Part shown: piece by piece, positions 1 through 8,472 of the stretch
How positions within the stretch are numbered: position 1 is the stretch's first letter
How the letters are laid out: each line of letters starts with the position of its first letter
Assembly: GCF_020400725.1 (NCBI RefSeq)
Contig: NZ_JAINVG010000016.1
Location: 52,038-116,037 of the forward strand
Direction of reading: 5' to 3'
DNA: 64,000 bases
Source: Streptomyces sp. NK15101
Lineage (GTDB): Bacteria > Actinomycetota > Actinomycetes > Streptomycetales > Streptomycetaceae
Position numbers and translations under genes: made by a program
The notes under the pieces: generated by a model
Database searches by the model: none
What the model was told of the DNA's origin: nothing
What the model saw: only the letters and a program-made list of their open reading frames with translations

Positions 1-1892
1 CCCCGGACCACCGTGTGCCCGCTCGGATCGAACACCGGCGCGAAGTAGTACTCGCCCGGGGTGCGGCCGCCCACCACGTACCGCTGACCCGCGAGCAGCC
101 TGTACGGCAGCGGCGACACCGACTGCACCGGCACACCCGCCGGATACGCCGAGGCCTCCGGATACGCCCGCCCGTACACCGGCACCTCCGCCAGGCCCTC
201 CCGGGGCGTCAGGACCCGACCGCGCGCGTTCACCGCCGTCGGCTCCTCCACCGGATTGAGGAACCACGCCTTCTGGCCGAGGTACCAGACCGCCGTCCAG
301 TCCCCCCGGCGCTCCGCCACCGCGAAACTCTGCCCGGTCGAGGCCCGCGCCCCCGTGTCGTTGACGCCGGTCGTGGAGTCCTGCCCGCCCGGCCGCAGAC
401 CGATGTCCTTCACCAGGGGCGCGTCGGCGCTCGGCGCGGTGTGCAGGCGCACCGCCCCGCTGCCGTGCGGCACACACGCCTGCCCCGCCGCCGCACAGCC
501 CGTGTAGACCGGCCGGTGGGACTCGTAGTCGGGCCGGATCGTCACCACGCCCGCGTGCGGACCGGCGCTCGGGGTGACCGGACGGCCGAGCAGCCGGAAG
601 TAGTGCGCCCAGTCCCAGTACGGCCCCGGGTCCGTGTGCATGTTCTTGATCGTGGAGGTCACCGTGCCCGGCACGTTGTCGTGGCCCAGGACGTGCTGCC
701 GGTCCAGCGGGATGTCGTACCGCGCCGCGATGTACCGCACCAGGCGCGCCGACGTCCGGTACATCGCCTCCGTGTACCAGGAGTCCGGCGAGGTCAGGAA
801 GCCCTCGTGCTCCAGACCCACCGACTTGGCGTTCACGAACCAGTTCCCCGCGTGCCAGGCCACGTCCTTCAGCGGCACGTGCTGGGCGATGTGCCCGTCG
901 GAGGAGCGCAGCGAGTACTGCCAGGACACGTACGTCGGGTCCTGCACCAGTCTCAGGGTGGTCCTCCAGTCCGCCTCGGTGTCGTGGATCACGATGTAGT
1001 CGATCGACTGGGAGGCGGGCCGGTTCGCCTTGTCGTGGTTGCCGTAGTCGCCGTCGCCGAACTCCTCGTACGGCGCGGGGACCCATTCGCAGGCCACCGA
1101 GGCCGGGCACTCCACGGGCCCGGAGGCCGGCCGGCGCAGCCCCAGGGCCGCCACCTGGCCGGTGGCGGGCGCCACCGCCGGGTCGGCCGGGAGCGTCACC
1201 ACCTGCCCGCTGTCCGTCGTCCGCGTCTCCCCGGTACGGATCACGTCGAACACGTCGTTCGCGTACGTCGTCGCCGTCGCCGAGTCGTCCGCGCCGGAGT
1301 ACCGCGCCACCGCCCCGTACCAGTCGGCCGGGTCCGCGCTCGCCGGAAGGCCGGCCTCGCGCTGCGCCGCCGCGAGCAGCGCCGCCCCGCCCTCGATGTT
1401 CGCGGCCGGCACGGTGCGCAGTTCCTCGGCCGGGATCCCGGACAGCGCGGACGCCCGCTCCAGGGTCCGCAGCCGCTCCGGCAGCCGCTCGGGCGCGGGC
1501 GGCGGGACCTCGCCGCCGGTGCGGACCGGACGGGAGGAGTCGCCCCTGGCGTCCTCCTCGCCCTCCGAGTGGTGCGGGGCGGTCCGGGCCAGTGCCGTCA
1601 CCGCGTCCGTCAGGTGCATCGGCCCGTAGCCGCCGGTCACGCTGGGCGCACCGCCGTGGGTGTCCCACCGCGACTGCAGGTACGACACGGCGAGCAGCAC
1701 GCTCTCGGGCACGCCGTGCCGCTCGGCCGCCCGCGCGAACTGCCCCTGCAGGGCACCCGCCTCGGACACGTCGGCGCCGGCGGGCGGGGCGGCGGACAGC
1801 AGGGGAAGCAGCAGGGCGGCGGACGCCAGGGCGCCCACCGCCCCCGGCACACGGATCGGCGAAGGACGTCTGCGCGACGCGGAACGGAGCAA
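1..1892 (-). CDS. secreted N-acetylmuramoyl-L-alanine amidase (C-terminus cut by window edge)
   Basis: Zinc amidase (Amidase_2 fold) that would cleave the amide bond between N-acetylmuramic acid and the stem peptide of peptidoglycan. The protein opens with an arginine-rich N-region, a hydrophobic stretch and an AGA|DVS-like cleavage site near residue 40, so it is probably exported. The catalytic domain starts near residue 300 with IVIHDTEAD (H303 a likely zinc ligand), followed by VGLEHEG and a later LGHDNVPG. A bacterial SH3-like region follows and runs to the window edge. I chose the TTG start at 1892 because GGAGG (1898-1902) lies 5 bases upstream; no other in-frame start has a ribosome site. 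The gene is transcribed leftwards out of the window, so full length is unknown. Family assignment is firm; a role in wall turnover is inferred. Confidence 0.9.
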   Translation of the reverse strand, partial: MLRSASRRRPSPIRVPGAVGALASAALLLPLLSAAPPAGADVSEAGALQGQFARAAERHGVPESVLLAVSYLQSRWDTHGGAPSVTGGYGPMHLTDAVTALARTAPHHSEGEEDARGDSSRPVRTGGEVPPPAPERLPERLRTLERASALSGIPAEELRTVPAANIEGGAALLAAAQREAGLPASADPADWYGAVARYSGADDSATATTYANDVFDVIRTGETRTTDSGQVVTLPADPAVAPATGQVAALGLRRPASGPVECPASVACEWVPAPYEEFGDGDYGNHDKANRPASQSIDYIVIHDTEADWRTTLRLVQDPTYVSWQYSLRSSDGHIAQHVPLKDVAWHAGNWFVNAKSVGLEHEGFLTSPDSWYTEAMYRTSARLVRYIAARYDIPLDRQHVLGHDNVPGTVTSTIKNMHTDPGPYWDWAHYFRLLGRPVTPSAGPHAGVVTIRPDYESHRPVYTGCAAAGQACVPHGSGAVRLHTAPSADAPLVKDIGLRPGGQDSTTGVNDTGARASTGQSFAVAERRGDWTAVWYLGQKAWFLNPVEEPTAVNARGRVLTPREGLAEVPVYGRAYPEASAYPAGVPVQSVSPLPYRLLAGQRYVVGGRTPGEYYFAPVFDPSGHTVVR

Positions 1893-1947
1893 GGCAGCCT
1901 CCAGAGGCAGGGGGTGACACGGGGGCGTGCGGGACCGAACCCGTACA

Positions 1948-1976
1948 GGGGTATCGGCTCCCGGACGTTCCGTCAA
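1948..1976 (-). promoter_or_regulatory. candidate promoter of the amidase gene
   Basis: On the minus strand TTGACG (1976-1971) is followed after 17 bases by TACCCC (1953-1948). This resembles a housekeeping sigma promoter with a good -35 and a weak -10, and would give a leader of roughly 50 bases before the TTG start at 1892. The rest of the 1893-2194 gap shows no other clear feature. Confidence 0.35.
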
Positions 1977-2194
1977 TCACACCCGTACGAAAGGAAGTTC
2001 CCACGTCAGGGCGGGAATGGAGGCCGTACGGCGGAGTTTCGCCGAGACGGGTCCCGGGCCTGGGACGCGTCACTGGAGTGGACCAATGGAGGGGTCCTCG
2101 TGGAGGGGGACGGACAAGCCGGTGCGCCGCGTCCCGGTGTGTCGGCACCGGGCTCACGGCGCACCGCCCCCGTGTGGTCGGCCGGACCCGCCCT

Positions 2195-3322
2195 TCAGCG
2201 CGTCCCGACCGCCGCGCGCACGGCCCGCCGTGCCATGGCGCAGTCGTCGTGCAGCCGCCTCAGCAGCAGCCGCTGTTCCTCGCCGGGCGCGAGCGCCCCC
2301 GAGGGCACCGGCACCGAACCGGCCGGCGGGGCCTCCTTCATGGTGCGCTGCACCGCCGTCTCGTAGGTACGGATCTCCCGCGTCAGCACGATCATCAGGT
2401 TCACCAGGAAGGCGTCCCGGGAGGCCGGGCCCGCCTGCTGGGCGAGCTGACTGATCTGGCGCCGGGCCAGCGGCGCGTCACCGAGCACCGCCCACAGGGT
2501 CGCCAGGTCGTAGCCGGGCAGGTACCAGCCCGCGTGCTCCCAGTCGACGAGCACCGGCCCGGCCGGGGAGAGCAGGATGTTGGAGAGCAGGGCGTCGCCG
2601 TGACAGAACTGGCCCATGCCCTGACGGCCGCCCGCGTGCGCCAGACCGTGCAGCAGCTTCTGCAGGTCGTCCCGGTCCCGGTCCGTGAAGAGCCCGAGCT
2701 CGTGGTAACGGGCGATCCGGGCACCGTAGTCCAGCGGCGCGTCGAAGGTCCCGGCCGGCGGCCGCCAGGCGTTGAGCCGGGCGATCGCACCGAGCGCGGC
2801 CCGCACGTCGGCCCGCGGCGGAGCCTCGACGGGGTGGCGCGAGAGCGCCGCCGCACGCCCGGGCATCCGCTCGATCACCAGCGCGCAGTTCTCCGGATCC
2901 GCGGCGATCAGCCGCGGTGCCCGCACCGGAGGACGGTGACGGACGAAGGAGCGGTAGGACGCTATCTCGTGCCGGAACCGCTCGACCCAGGCGGGGGAGT
3001 GGTCCAGTAAACACTTCGCGACCGCCGTCGTCCGCCCGGTCGTTCCGACGATCAGCACGGAACGGCCGCTGCGCCGCAGCACCTGCACCGGGTTGAACTC
3101 CGGGCAGATCCGGTGGACCGAGGCGATCGCCATCTTCAGCTGCGCCCCCTGGGGGCCGGACAGATCGATTCTCCCGCTGACCGGCTGGGTACCGGTGCCG
3201 CCCGCCCAGCGCCTCGGCCGGACGGCCTGGGGGGCGGGGGCGAGGTACGGTCCGGCGCCGGCCGGGACGATGCGGTGCTGCGGCCGGGGCGGGGCGGACA
3301 CGGAGGACGATGCTGTGTACAT
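2195..3322 (-). CDS. APH-fold phosphotransferase family protein
   Basis: Kinase-like protein of the aminoglycoside/choline phosphotransferase fold, 375 residues. The catalytic loop reads [13 protein letters not shown] and is followed by the metal-binding segment [16 protein letters not shown], the Brenner-type HGD and DxE pair of this fold. The N-lobe ([13 protein letters not shown], then AVAKCLL) begins near residue 80, after about 65 residues of low-complexity proline/glycine-rich sequence. I kept the ATG at 3322; an internal ATG at 3133 would start just before the kinase domain. The gene is divergent from the NsdA-like regulator at 3556, with a 233-bp shared upstream region. Substrate unknown; this need not be a resistance enzyme. 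Confidence 0.8.
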   Translation of the reverse strand: MYTASSSVSAPPRPQHRIVPAGAGPYLAPAPQAVRPRRWAGGTGTQPVSGRIDLSGPQGAQLKMAIASVHRICPEFNPVQVLRRSGRSVLIVGTTGRTTAVAKCLLDHSPAWVERFRHEIASYRSFVRHRPPVRAPRLIAADPENCALVIERMPGRAAALSRHPVEAPPRADVRAALGAIARLNAWRPPAGTFDAPLDYGARIARYHELGLFTDRDRDDLQKLLHGLAHAGGRQGMGQFCHGDALLSNILLSPAGPVLVDWEHAGWYLPGYDLATLWAVLGDAPLARRQISQLAQQAGPASRDAFLVNLMIVLTREIRTYETAVQRTMKEAPPAGSVPVPSGALAPGEEQRLLLRRLHDDCAMARRAVRAAVGTR

Positions 3323-3474
3323 GGAGGTGACAGATCCCTTCGTGCGCCGACGAGTTGCGTGCGTCGCCCCGCCCGCCCCCGGTCCGCACCCTGGGGAATG
3401 AGGGCCGGTCGGCGGGGCGGGGTGGCGCGTTCCTACCTGACACCCGGGCGCGGGTGGCGGAACATCTCGCGCAC

Positions 3475-3505
3475 CCTGGCGAAGCCTGGCGAATTGTCGC
3501 CAGGC
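3475..3505. promoter_or_regulatory. candidate operator: two direct half-sites plus one inverted half-site
   Basis: CCTGGCGAA occurs at 3475-3483 and again at 3485-3493, a 10-bp period that places both on the same helical face. The second copy also forms a perfect dyad, GCCTGGCGA (3484-3492), ATTG, TCGCCAGGC (3497-3505). The cluster lies 51 bp upstream of the NsdA-like start and within the divergent region shared with the APH-like gene. A regulator binding site is inferred from symmetry and position only. Confidence 0.5.
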
Positions 3506-3555
3506 CTATGACAGAGGGCTACTGTCAACTCAGCCGAGAACCTGGGGGCTTAGAC

Positions 3556-5046
3556 GTGACCGGACAAACCAACACCCGCCTGGCAGACCTGTTCGGCCTG
3601 GCCGGCTGGTCCAAGGGCGAACTCGCGAGACTCGTCAACCGGCAGGCGGCGGCCATGGGCCACCCCCAGCTGGCGACCGACACCTCGCGGGTGCGGCGGT
3701 GGATCGACCGGGGCGAGACCCCGCGCGATCCCGTCCCCCGGGTGCTGGCAGCACTGTTCACCGAGCGACTCGGCCGTGTCGTGACCATCGAGGACCTCGG
3801 GTTCGTACGACACGGGCGTGCCGGAAAGAAGCAGGACGTCAGGAAGACGGAGAACCCTGACGGGCTGCCCTGGCCACCCGATCGTGCGGCGGCGGTCCTC
3901 ACCGAATTCACGGGAATGGACCTCATGCTCAACCGACGCGGCCTGGTGGGCGCGGGTGCCGCGCTTGCCGCCGGCTCCGTACTCAGCAACGCCATGCACG
4001 ACTGGCTGCAGACCGACCCCGCACGTGCGGGCGTCGCTCCGCGGGCCACCGATCCCCTCCACGCCGACCCCGCCGGGTTCGACCGCTACGAGGCCGCCCC
4101 CATCGGGTCGGAGGAGATCGAGGCCCTGGAGCACTCCGTGGTGGTGTTCCGCGCCTGGGACGCCTCCCGGGGCGGCGGTCTCCAGCGCAAGGCGGTCGTG
4201 GGCCAGCTCAACGAGGTGGGCGGCATGCTCGCCTACCGTCACGCCGACCACCTCCAGCGGCGCCTGTGGGGCGTCGCCGCCAACCTCGCGGTGCTCGCGG
4301 GCTGGATGTCCCACGACGTCGGCCTCGAACCCACGGCGCAGAAGTACTTCGTCATCGCCGCCCACGCGGCCCGCGAGGGCGGCGACCGGCCCCGGGCCGG
4401 CGAGGCGCTGTCCCGGGCCGCCCGCCAGATGGTGCACCTGGGCCGGCCCGACGACGCCCTCGACCTGATGAAGCTCGCCAAGGCGGGCTCGGGCGAGCGG
4501 GTGCTGCCCCGCACGCAGGCCATGTTCCACACCATCGAGGCCTGGGCGCAGGCCTCCATGGGGCGGGGCCAGGCCATGCGGAGGACCCTCGGCGAGGCCG
4601 AGGACCTCTTCGTCTCCGACACGGGCGAGGAGAAGCCCGACTGGATGCAGAACTTCGACGAGGCCGACATGCACGGCATGCAGGCACTCGCCTACCGCAC
4701 CCTCGCCGAGCACGACCCGGCCGCGGCGATCCCCGCGCAGCGCCACGCCAAGCTGGCCCTCGAACTGCGGCGCGGCGGCCACGAACGGTCGAAGCTCTTC
4801 GACCGCATCTCGCTCGCCTCGGCCTGCTTCATCGCCGACGACCCGGAACAGGCCGACCGGTACGCCAGGCTCGCCCTCATGTCCATGGGGGACACCTCGT
4901 CCCACCGGACCTGGGACCGGCTGCGGGAGATGTACCGGCTCACCGGCCAGTACGCGGGCTACTCGAGCATCGAGACCCTGCGCGAGGAGATCGAACTGGC
5001 CCTCCCCAGGTCGCCCGTCAACCGCCCCAGGGCCGGGCAGGCCTGA
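3556..5046 (+). CDS. NsdA/NsdB-type TPR-containing regulator
   Basis: Protein of 496 residues resembling the Streptomyces regulators with an N-terminal HTH-like segment and a TPR-like C-terminal half, the group that includes NsdA and NsdB (negative regulators of development and antibiotic production). Residues 1-75 look like a DNA-binding unit (LADLFGLAGWSKGELARLVN, then TDTSRVRRWIDRGETP). A short alanine/glycine hydrophobic stretch (GLVGAGAALAAGSVLS) follows near residue 132, then helical repeats from about 190 to 470. The GTG at 3556 has GGGGG about 9 bases upstream and matches where the conserved N-terminus begins. The symbol is withheld because the neighbours do not identify which paralogue this is. 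The promoter-proximal operator-like cluster suggests autoregulation. Confidence 0.75.
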   Translation: MTGQTNTRLADLFGLAGWSKGELARLVNRQAAAMGHPQLATDTSRVRRWIDRGETPRDPVPRVLAALFTERLGRVVTIEDLGFVRHGRAGKKQDVRKTENPDGLPWPPDRAAAVLTEFTGMDLMLNRRGLVGAGAALAAGSVLSNAMHDWLQTDPARAGVAPRATDPLHADPAGFDRYEAAPIGSEEIEALEHSVVVFRAWDASRGGGLQRKAVVGQLNEVGGMLAYRHADHLQRRLWGVAANLAVLAGWMSHDVGLEPTAQKYFVIAAHAAREGGDRPRAGEALSRAARQMVHLGRPDDALDLMKLAKAGSGERVLPRTQAMFHTIEAWAQASMGRGQAMRRTLGEAEDLFVSDTGEEKPDWMQNFDEADMHGMQALAYRTLAEHDPAAAIPAQRHAKLALELRRGGHERSKLFDRISLASACFIADDPEQADRYARLALMSMGDTSSHRTWDRLREMYRLTGQYAGYSSIETLREEIELALPRSPVNRPRAGQA

Positions 5047-5079
5047 GCCTCCCCGTCCCGCGGGACGGGAAGGCTCAGG
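5042..5079. terminator. long hairpin, probable bidirectional terminator
   Basis: A 19-bp inverted repeat with no loop bases and a single central mismatch (C5051/A5070): CCTGAGCCT (5042-5050) pairs with AGGCTCAGG (5071-5079), and CCCGTCCCG with CGGGACGGG. It overlaps the stop codon of the NsdA-like gene (5044-5046). It would act between this gene and the convergent phosphatase gene. Confidence 0.7.
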
Positions 5080-5147
5080 AGAAGCCCGTCACCGGACGGG
5101 ACGGAGAGGACCGGGAAGGGCCCGTCACCGGGCGGCCCCGGTCGGGG

Positions 5148-5337
5148 ATCGCCATGGGCAGGCCTCGGTTCGGGCCTTCGCCGGCCGGTGTCGGTGCGGG
5201 ATCGTCCCCGGGCAGGCCTCGGTTCGGGATCGCCACGGGCAAACCCAGGTTCGGGCCTTCGCCGGCCGGTGTCGGTGCGGGACCGTCCCCGGGCAGACCC
5301 CGGTTCGGGATCGTCCGCGGGTGGCCTCAGTTCCGGC
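5148..5337. repeat. 27/81-bp tandem repeat array reaching into the 3' end of the phosphatase gene
   Basis: A core of the form GGGC-rrrcctcrGTTCGGG starts at 5156, 5210, 5237, 5291 and 5319, giving spacings of 54, 27, 54 and 28. The larger unit is therefore 81 bp (ATCGCC at 5148 and 5229). The last, most diverged core (GGTGGCCTCAGTTCC) contains the stop codon of the convergent minus-strand phosphatase gene (5327-5329). The remainder of the 5047-5326 gap holds only the hairpin at 5042-5079 and this array. Confidence 0.8.
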
Positions 5338-6814
5338 GGGTGACCCGGACCACCATCACGCAGGCGTCGTCCTCGCGCGACTCCTCGCCGAACTCCTCCA
5401 CCACCGCGCGCACGCCGTCCTGCGCGTCCCGCGCCTCCGCGAGCCGGGGGCCGAGGGCGAGCAGCCGTCGCGTGCCCGTGTCGTCGTCGTCCGTGCCGCC
5501 GCCGCGGGTCAGCCCGTCGGTGTGCAGGACCAGCAGGTCGCCCGGGAGCAGCCGGGTCTCGGCCTCGCCGTACACGGCGCCGGTGGTCGCCCCGAGCAGG
5601 ACGCCCTCGGGCCGCCGGAGCGCGTGCCCCGTCCCGTCGCGGAAGAGCAGCGGGGCGGGGTGGCCGGCCTGCGCCCACGCCAGGGTCTGGGCCACCGGGT
5701 CGTAGCGGCAGCACATCGCGCTGCCGAGGGCGGGCTGTACGGAGGTCTCCAGGAGCTGGTTGAGGTGGCCCATCAGCGCGGCGGGCCGGATGCCGGCGAC
5801 GGCCATGCCGCGCAGCGCGCCGAGGAGCATGGCCATGGAGGAGGTCGCGGTGACCCCGTGGCCCGTCAGGTCGCCGACGGTCAGCAGTGCGTCCCCGTCG
5901 GGCAGGGCGAGCGCGTCGTACCAGTCGCCGCCGATCAGGCCGGTGCTGGCGGCCGGCAGGTAGTGCGCGGCCACGTCCAGCGGGGCGGGACCGTCGTGGG
6001 CGAAGCGGAGCGAGCCGCGCCACGGCGGGAGGACGGCCTCCTGCAGCTCGACGGCGACCCGCCGCTCGGTGCGCTCGATGTGGCGGCTGCGCTCCAGGCT
6101 GTCCCGGCTCTCGCGGACCGCGCGCTCACTGCGCCGCAGTTCGCTCACGTCGCGCAGGACGGCCCACATGGAGGCGGTGCAGCCGTCGGCGTCGAGCACG
6201 GGCTCGCCGGTCATGTGCACCGTGCGCACCCGGCCGTCCGTCCGTACGATCCGGAACTCGCCGTCGATCGGCTTCCCGTCGATCAGACAGCCCGTCACCA
6301 TGCTCTGCAGGAGGGGCTGGTCCTCGGCGAAGACCATCGTGGGCATCTCGTCGAGCGACATGGGGCCGCTCTCGGGGAGCCGTCCGAAGATCTGGAACAG
6401 CTCCTCGGACCAGCTGACCTCGTCGGTGAGCAGGTTCCACTCGGCGCTGCCGACCCGGGAGAGCAGCGAGCCGGTCCGGGGCCGGGCGGCCACGCCGTAC
6501 GCCGTGCCGGGAGCGGCCGTGAGCGAGGTGTCGACGACGGAGTCGAGGTCCCCGGTCCCGTCCTCGGGGACCGCGCTCGCCGGGACCCCGGCCCGGAGCT
6601 GGCCCAAGTGGGCGCCCAGGTCGTCGAGTTGATGCACTGCCAGGTCGCACAGGGCCCGCTGCCACCGCTGCTGGGGGTCGTCCTCGTCCACCGCGGCGTC
6701 CCGGCGGACGGCATCCACCTCGCCGCGCAGGCGACGGGTCTGTGAGATCAGCGCGTCCACCGCGCCCGGCTCCGGCGGCTGGGCGGGGCGGTCCGCGAAC
6801 AGATGGGACGGCAT
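5327..6814 (-). CDS. PAS domain PP2C (SpoIIE-type) serine/threonine phosphatase
   Basis: Probable protein phosphatase of the SpoIIE/RsbU kind, 495 residues, that would dephosphorylate an anti-anti-sigma factor or similar target. A PAS domain lies at about 120-228 (WSEELFQIFG to AVLRDVSELR), followed by a helical linker and the PP2C domain from about 285. Metal-binding signatures are GGDWYDA, VGDLTGHGV and a C-terminal EDDACVMVVRV. The ATG at 6814 has GGAG seven bases upstream; a longer reading frame reaching 6937 lacks a ribosome site. It is divergent from the TPR-like gene at 6994. Tandem repeats abut its stop codon. No sigma or anti-sigma gene is adjacent, so the partner is unknown. Confidence 0.87.
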   Translation of the reverse strand: MPSHLFADRPAQPPEPGAVDALISQTRRLRGEVDAVRRDAAVDEDDPQQRWQRALCDLAVHQLDDLGAHLGQLRAGVPASAVPEDGTGDLDSVVDTSLTAAPGTAYGVAARPRTGSLLSRVGSAEWNLLTDEVSWSEELFQIFGRLPESGPMSLDEMPTMVFAEDQPLLQSMVTGCLIDGKPIDGEFRIVRTDGRVRTVHMTGEPVLDADGCTASMWAVLRDVSELRRSERAVRESRDSLERSRHIERTERRVAVELQEAVLPPWRGSLRFAHDGPAPLDVAAHYLPAASTGLIGGDWYDALALPDGDALLTVGDLTGHGVTATSSMAMLLGALRGMAVAGIRPAALMGHLNQLLETSVQPALGSAMCCRYDPVAQTLAWAQAGHPAPLLFRDGTGHALRRPEGVLLGATTGAVYGEAETRLLPGDLLVLHTDGLTRGGGTDDDDTGTRRLLALGPRLAEARDAQDGVRAVVEEFGEESREDDACVMVVRVTRRN

Positions 6815-6993
6815 GTCGTACTCCGATACAGGCGCGGCGCGGCCAAGTGTGGAAGGTGGCCCGTAGACGACTGTCGCACAGCCCGGGACGGCCCGTAAGG
6901 GATTTGGCAACACTCGATCCGGTGGTGCTTCTGTCATATGCCAAAGGCCCGGCGATTATCGGACAGGGCGCGACCCGTTACGGTGCTGGGGTG

Positions 6994-8472
6994 GTGAACG
7001 ACGACGGAAACGGCACGGTGGGCGCGGGTGCGACGGTCACGGGCGGGGTGGCCGCGGCCGGTTCGGACGTGCGTACGGAGGCGGACGCGGGAGTACCGGA
7101 GGGCCCTGCCCCCGGCGCGCGGGCCCCGGGCGCGGACGCCGGTGCCCCGGCGAGCGGGCGGGGCACGGCGGTGGACGGTCCGGGCGTGCGTACGGAAACG
7201 GGCGCGGCGGTCATGAGCGCGGTCGGCACCGCCGTCCTGCTCGCGGCGGCGCCCGCCGGCCGGGGCCGTGCGATGGACGCCGCTTCGGTGCTGCCGGCGC
7301 TCGCCGCCGTACCGCCCGGGATCCTCACCGGCACCACGGCCGCCACGGTCGTCGAACTCGCCGACCCGCTCGACCCGCAGACCGTCCTCACCCGCCTCCG
7401 CGCGGCGGCCGCGAGCCCCGGCCCCCTGGTCGTCTGCCTCGCGGGCCAGCTCCACCTCGACCGCCGCCAGCAGCTGCCCCATCTCGCCCTCGCCCGCACC
7501 ACGCCGGCGACCCTCCGCTACACCGCGCTGCCCTGGCACTGGCTCGCCGGCGAACTCGGCGCGCGGCCGCCCGGCACCACGACCGTCGTCGCGGACCTCG
7601 CGGCCGACCCGGCCGTCTGGCAGCGCCTCGCCGCCGCGCCCGGACTGCTGCACCCGGGGCCCGGCCCCCTCCTCTACGCGCGCGTGGTGCCCGCCCCGCG
7701 CAGGGGCGAGCCCACGACCCCCGAGTACCTGCGGGCCTGGGCCGAACTCTGGCGCTCCGGAGCCCGGTTGACGTCGGCCGCGGCACACGCGGAGGCGGCC
7801 GCGCGGGCGGTGACGGTGGCACCCGCACCGGCACCGGTCTTCCTCACGCCCCCCTCCGTGGCACCCGTGCCCGTACAGCCACCGGCACCCCTGCCCACGA
7901 CCCCTCCCGCACCCGCGAGCCGCCCCGCGCCCGCGTCTCGCCCCGCGCCCGCGCCCACGGGCCGCCCGGCGCCCGCGTCCCGCCCCGTTCCCGCGGCTCG
8001 TCCCGCCCCCCCGCCCGCCGTTCCTCCGGCGCCCGTGCCCGCCGGTGTGGACGGGCCGGTGGCCGTGGAGGACCCGCACCCCGCGATCCTCGCCGCCGCC
8101 ATGGCCGGGCGGCACGGGGAGGCCGCGGCGGTGGCGGCCGCCTGGGAGCACGACGCCCTGCGCCGCCACGGACCCCGGTCGGCGGAGGCCGTGCACTGGA
8201 CGGAGGTGCGGGCCGACCTCGCCCGCCTCGCCGGGGAACCGGCCCGCAGTTGCGAACTCTGGCTCGCCGCCGCCGAGGCCCGGCTCGGACTGGGCCACCG
8301 ACCGGACGATCCCGACGTCGAAGGGGCCGTCGACCGGGCCCACCACCAGTGGGAGCAGATCGGCGATCCCGACCGGGCCCGCGCCCTCGGCCCCACCCTG
8401 GTCGCCCTCCGCCGACGGGTCCCGGGCCGCCGGCCCGGCGCACTGGCCGCCCTCGTCCGCCGCATGGGCTGA
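6994..8472 (+). CDS. hypothetical protein with Pro/Ala-rich linker and TPR-like C-terminus
   Basis: I do not recognise a characterised family. The product is about 492 residues. The N-terminal 70 residues are Gly/Ala/Thr-rich. A globular segment follows to about residue 280 (VVCLAGQLHLDRRQQLPHL is inside it). Then comes a strongly proline-rich linker at roughly 282-350 with repeats of ASRPAPASRPAP type, and a helical C-terminal domain (AAAMAGRHGEAAAVAAAWEH) that resembles TPR-like helices. The start is GTG at 6994 or 6991; GGGG just upstream supports 6994. It precedes the PLP enzyme gene by 85 bp on the same strand and could share its transcript. Confidence 0.6.
   Translation: MNDDGNGTVGAGATVTGGVAAAGSDVRTEADAGVPEGPAPGARAPGADAGAPASGRGTAVDGPGVRTETGAAVMSAVGTAVLLAAAPAGRGRAMDAASVLPALAAVPPGILTGTTAATVVELADPLDPQTVLTRLRAAAASPGPLVVCLAGQLHLDRRQQLPHLALARTTPATLRYTALPWHWLAGELGARPPGTTTVVADLAADPAVWQRLAAAPGLLHPGPGPLLYARVVPAPRRGEPTTPEYLRAWAELWRSGARLTSAAAHAEAAARAVTVAPAPAPVFLTPPSVAPVPVQPPAPLPTTPPAPASRPAPASRPAPAPTGRPAPASRPVPAARPAPPPAVPPAPVPAGVDGPVAVEDPHPAILAAAMAGRHGEAAAVAAAWEHDALRRHGPRSAEAVHWTEVRADLARLAGEPARSCELWLAAAEARLGLGHRPDDPDVEGAVDRAHHQWEQIGDPDRARALGPTLVALRRRVPGRRPGALAALVRRMG

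Noticed and set aside
15..2366. Long plus-strand frame over the amidase gene
   Set aside because: Arg-rich translation without any motif, opposite to a gene with clear catalytic residues.
2195..3322. Dedicated aminoglycoside resistance gene
   Set aside because: The APH fold is certain but this subgroup is broad, and nothing in context shows resistance.
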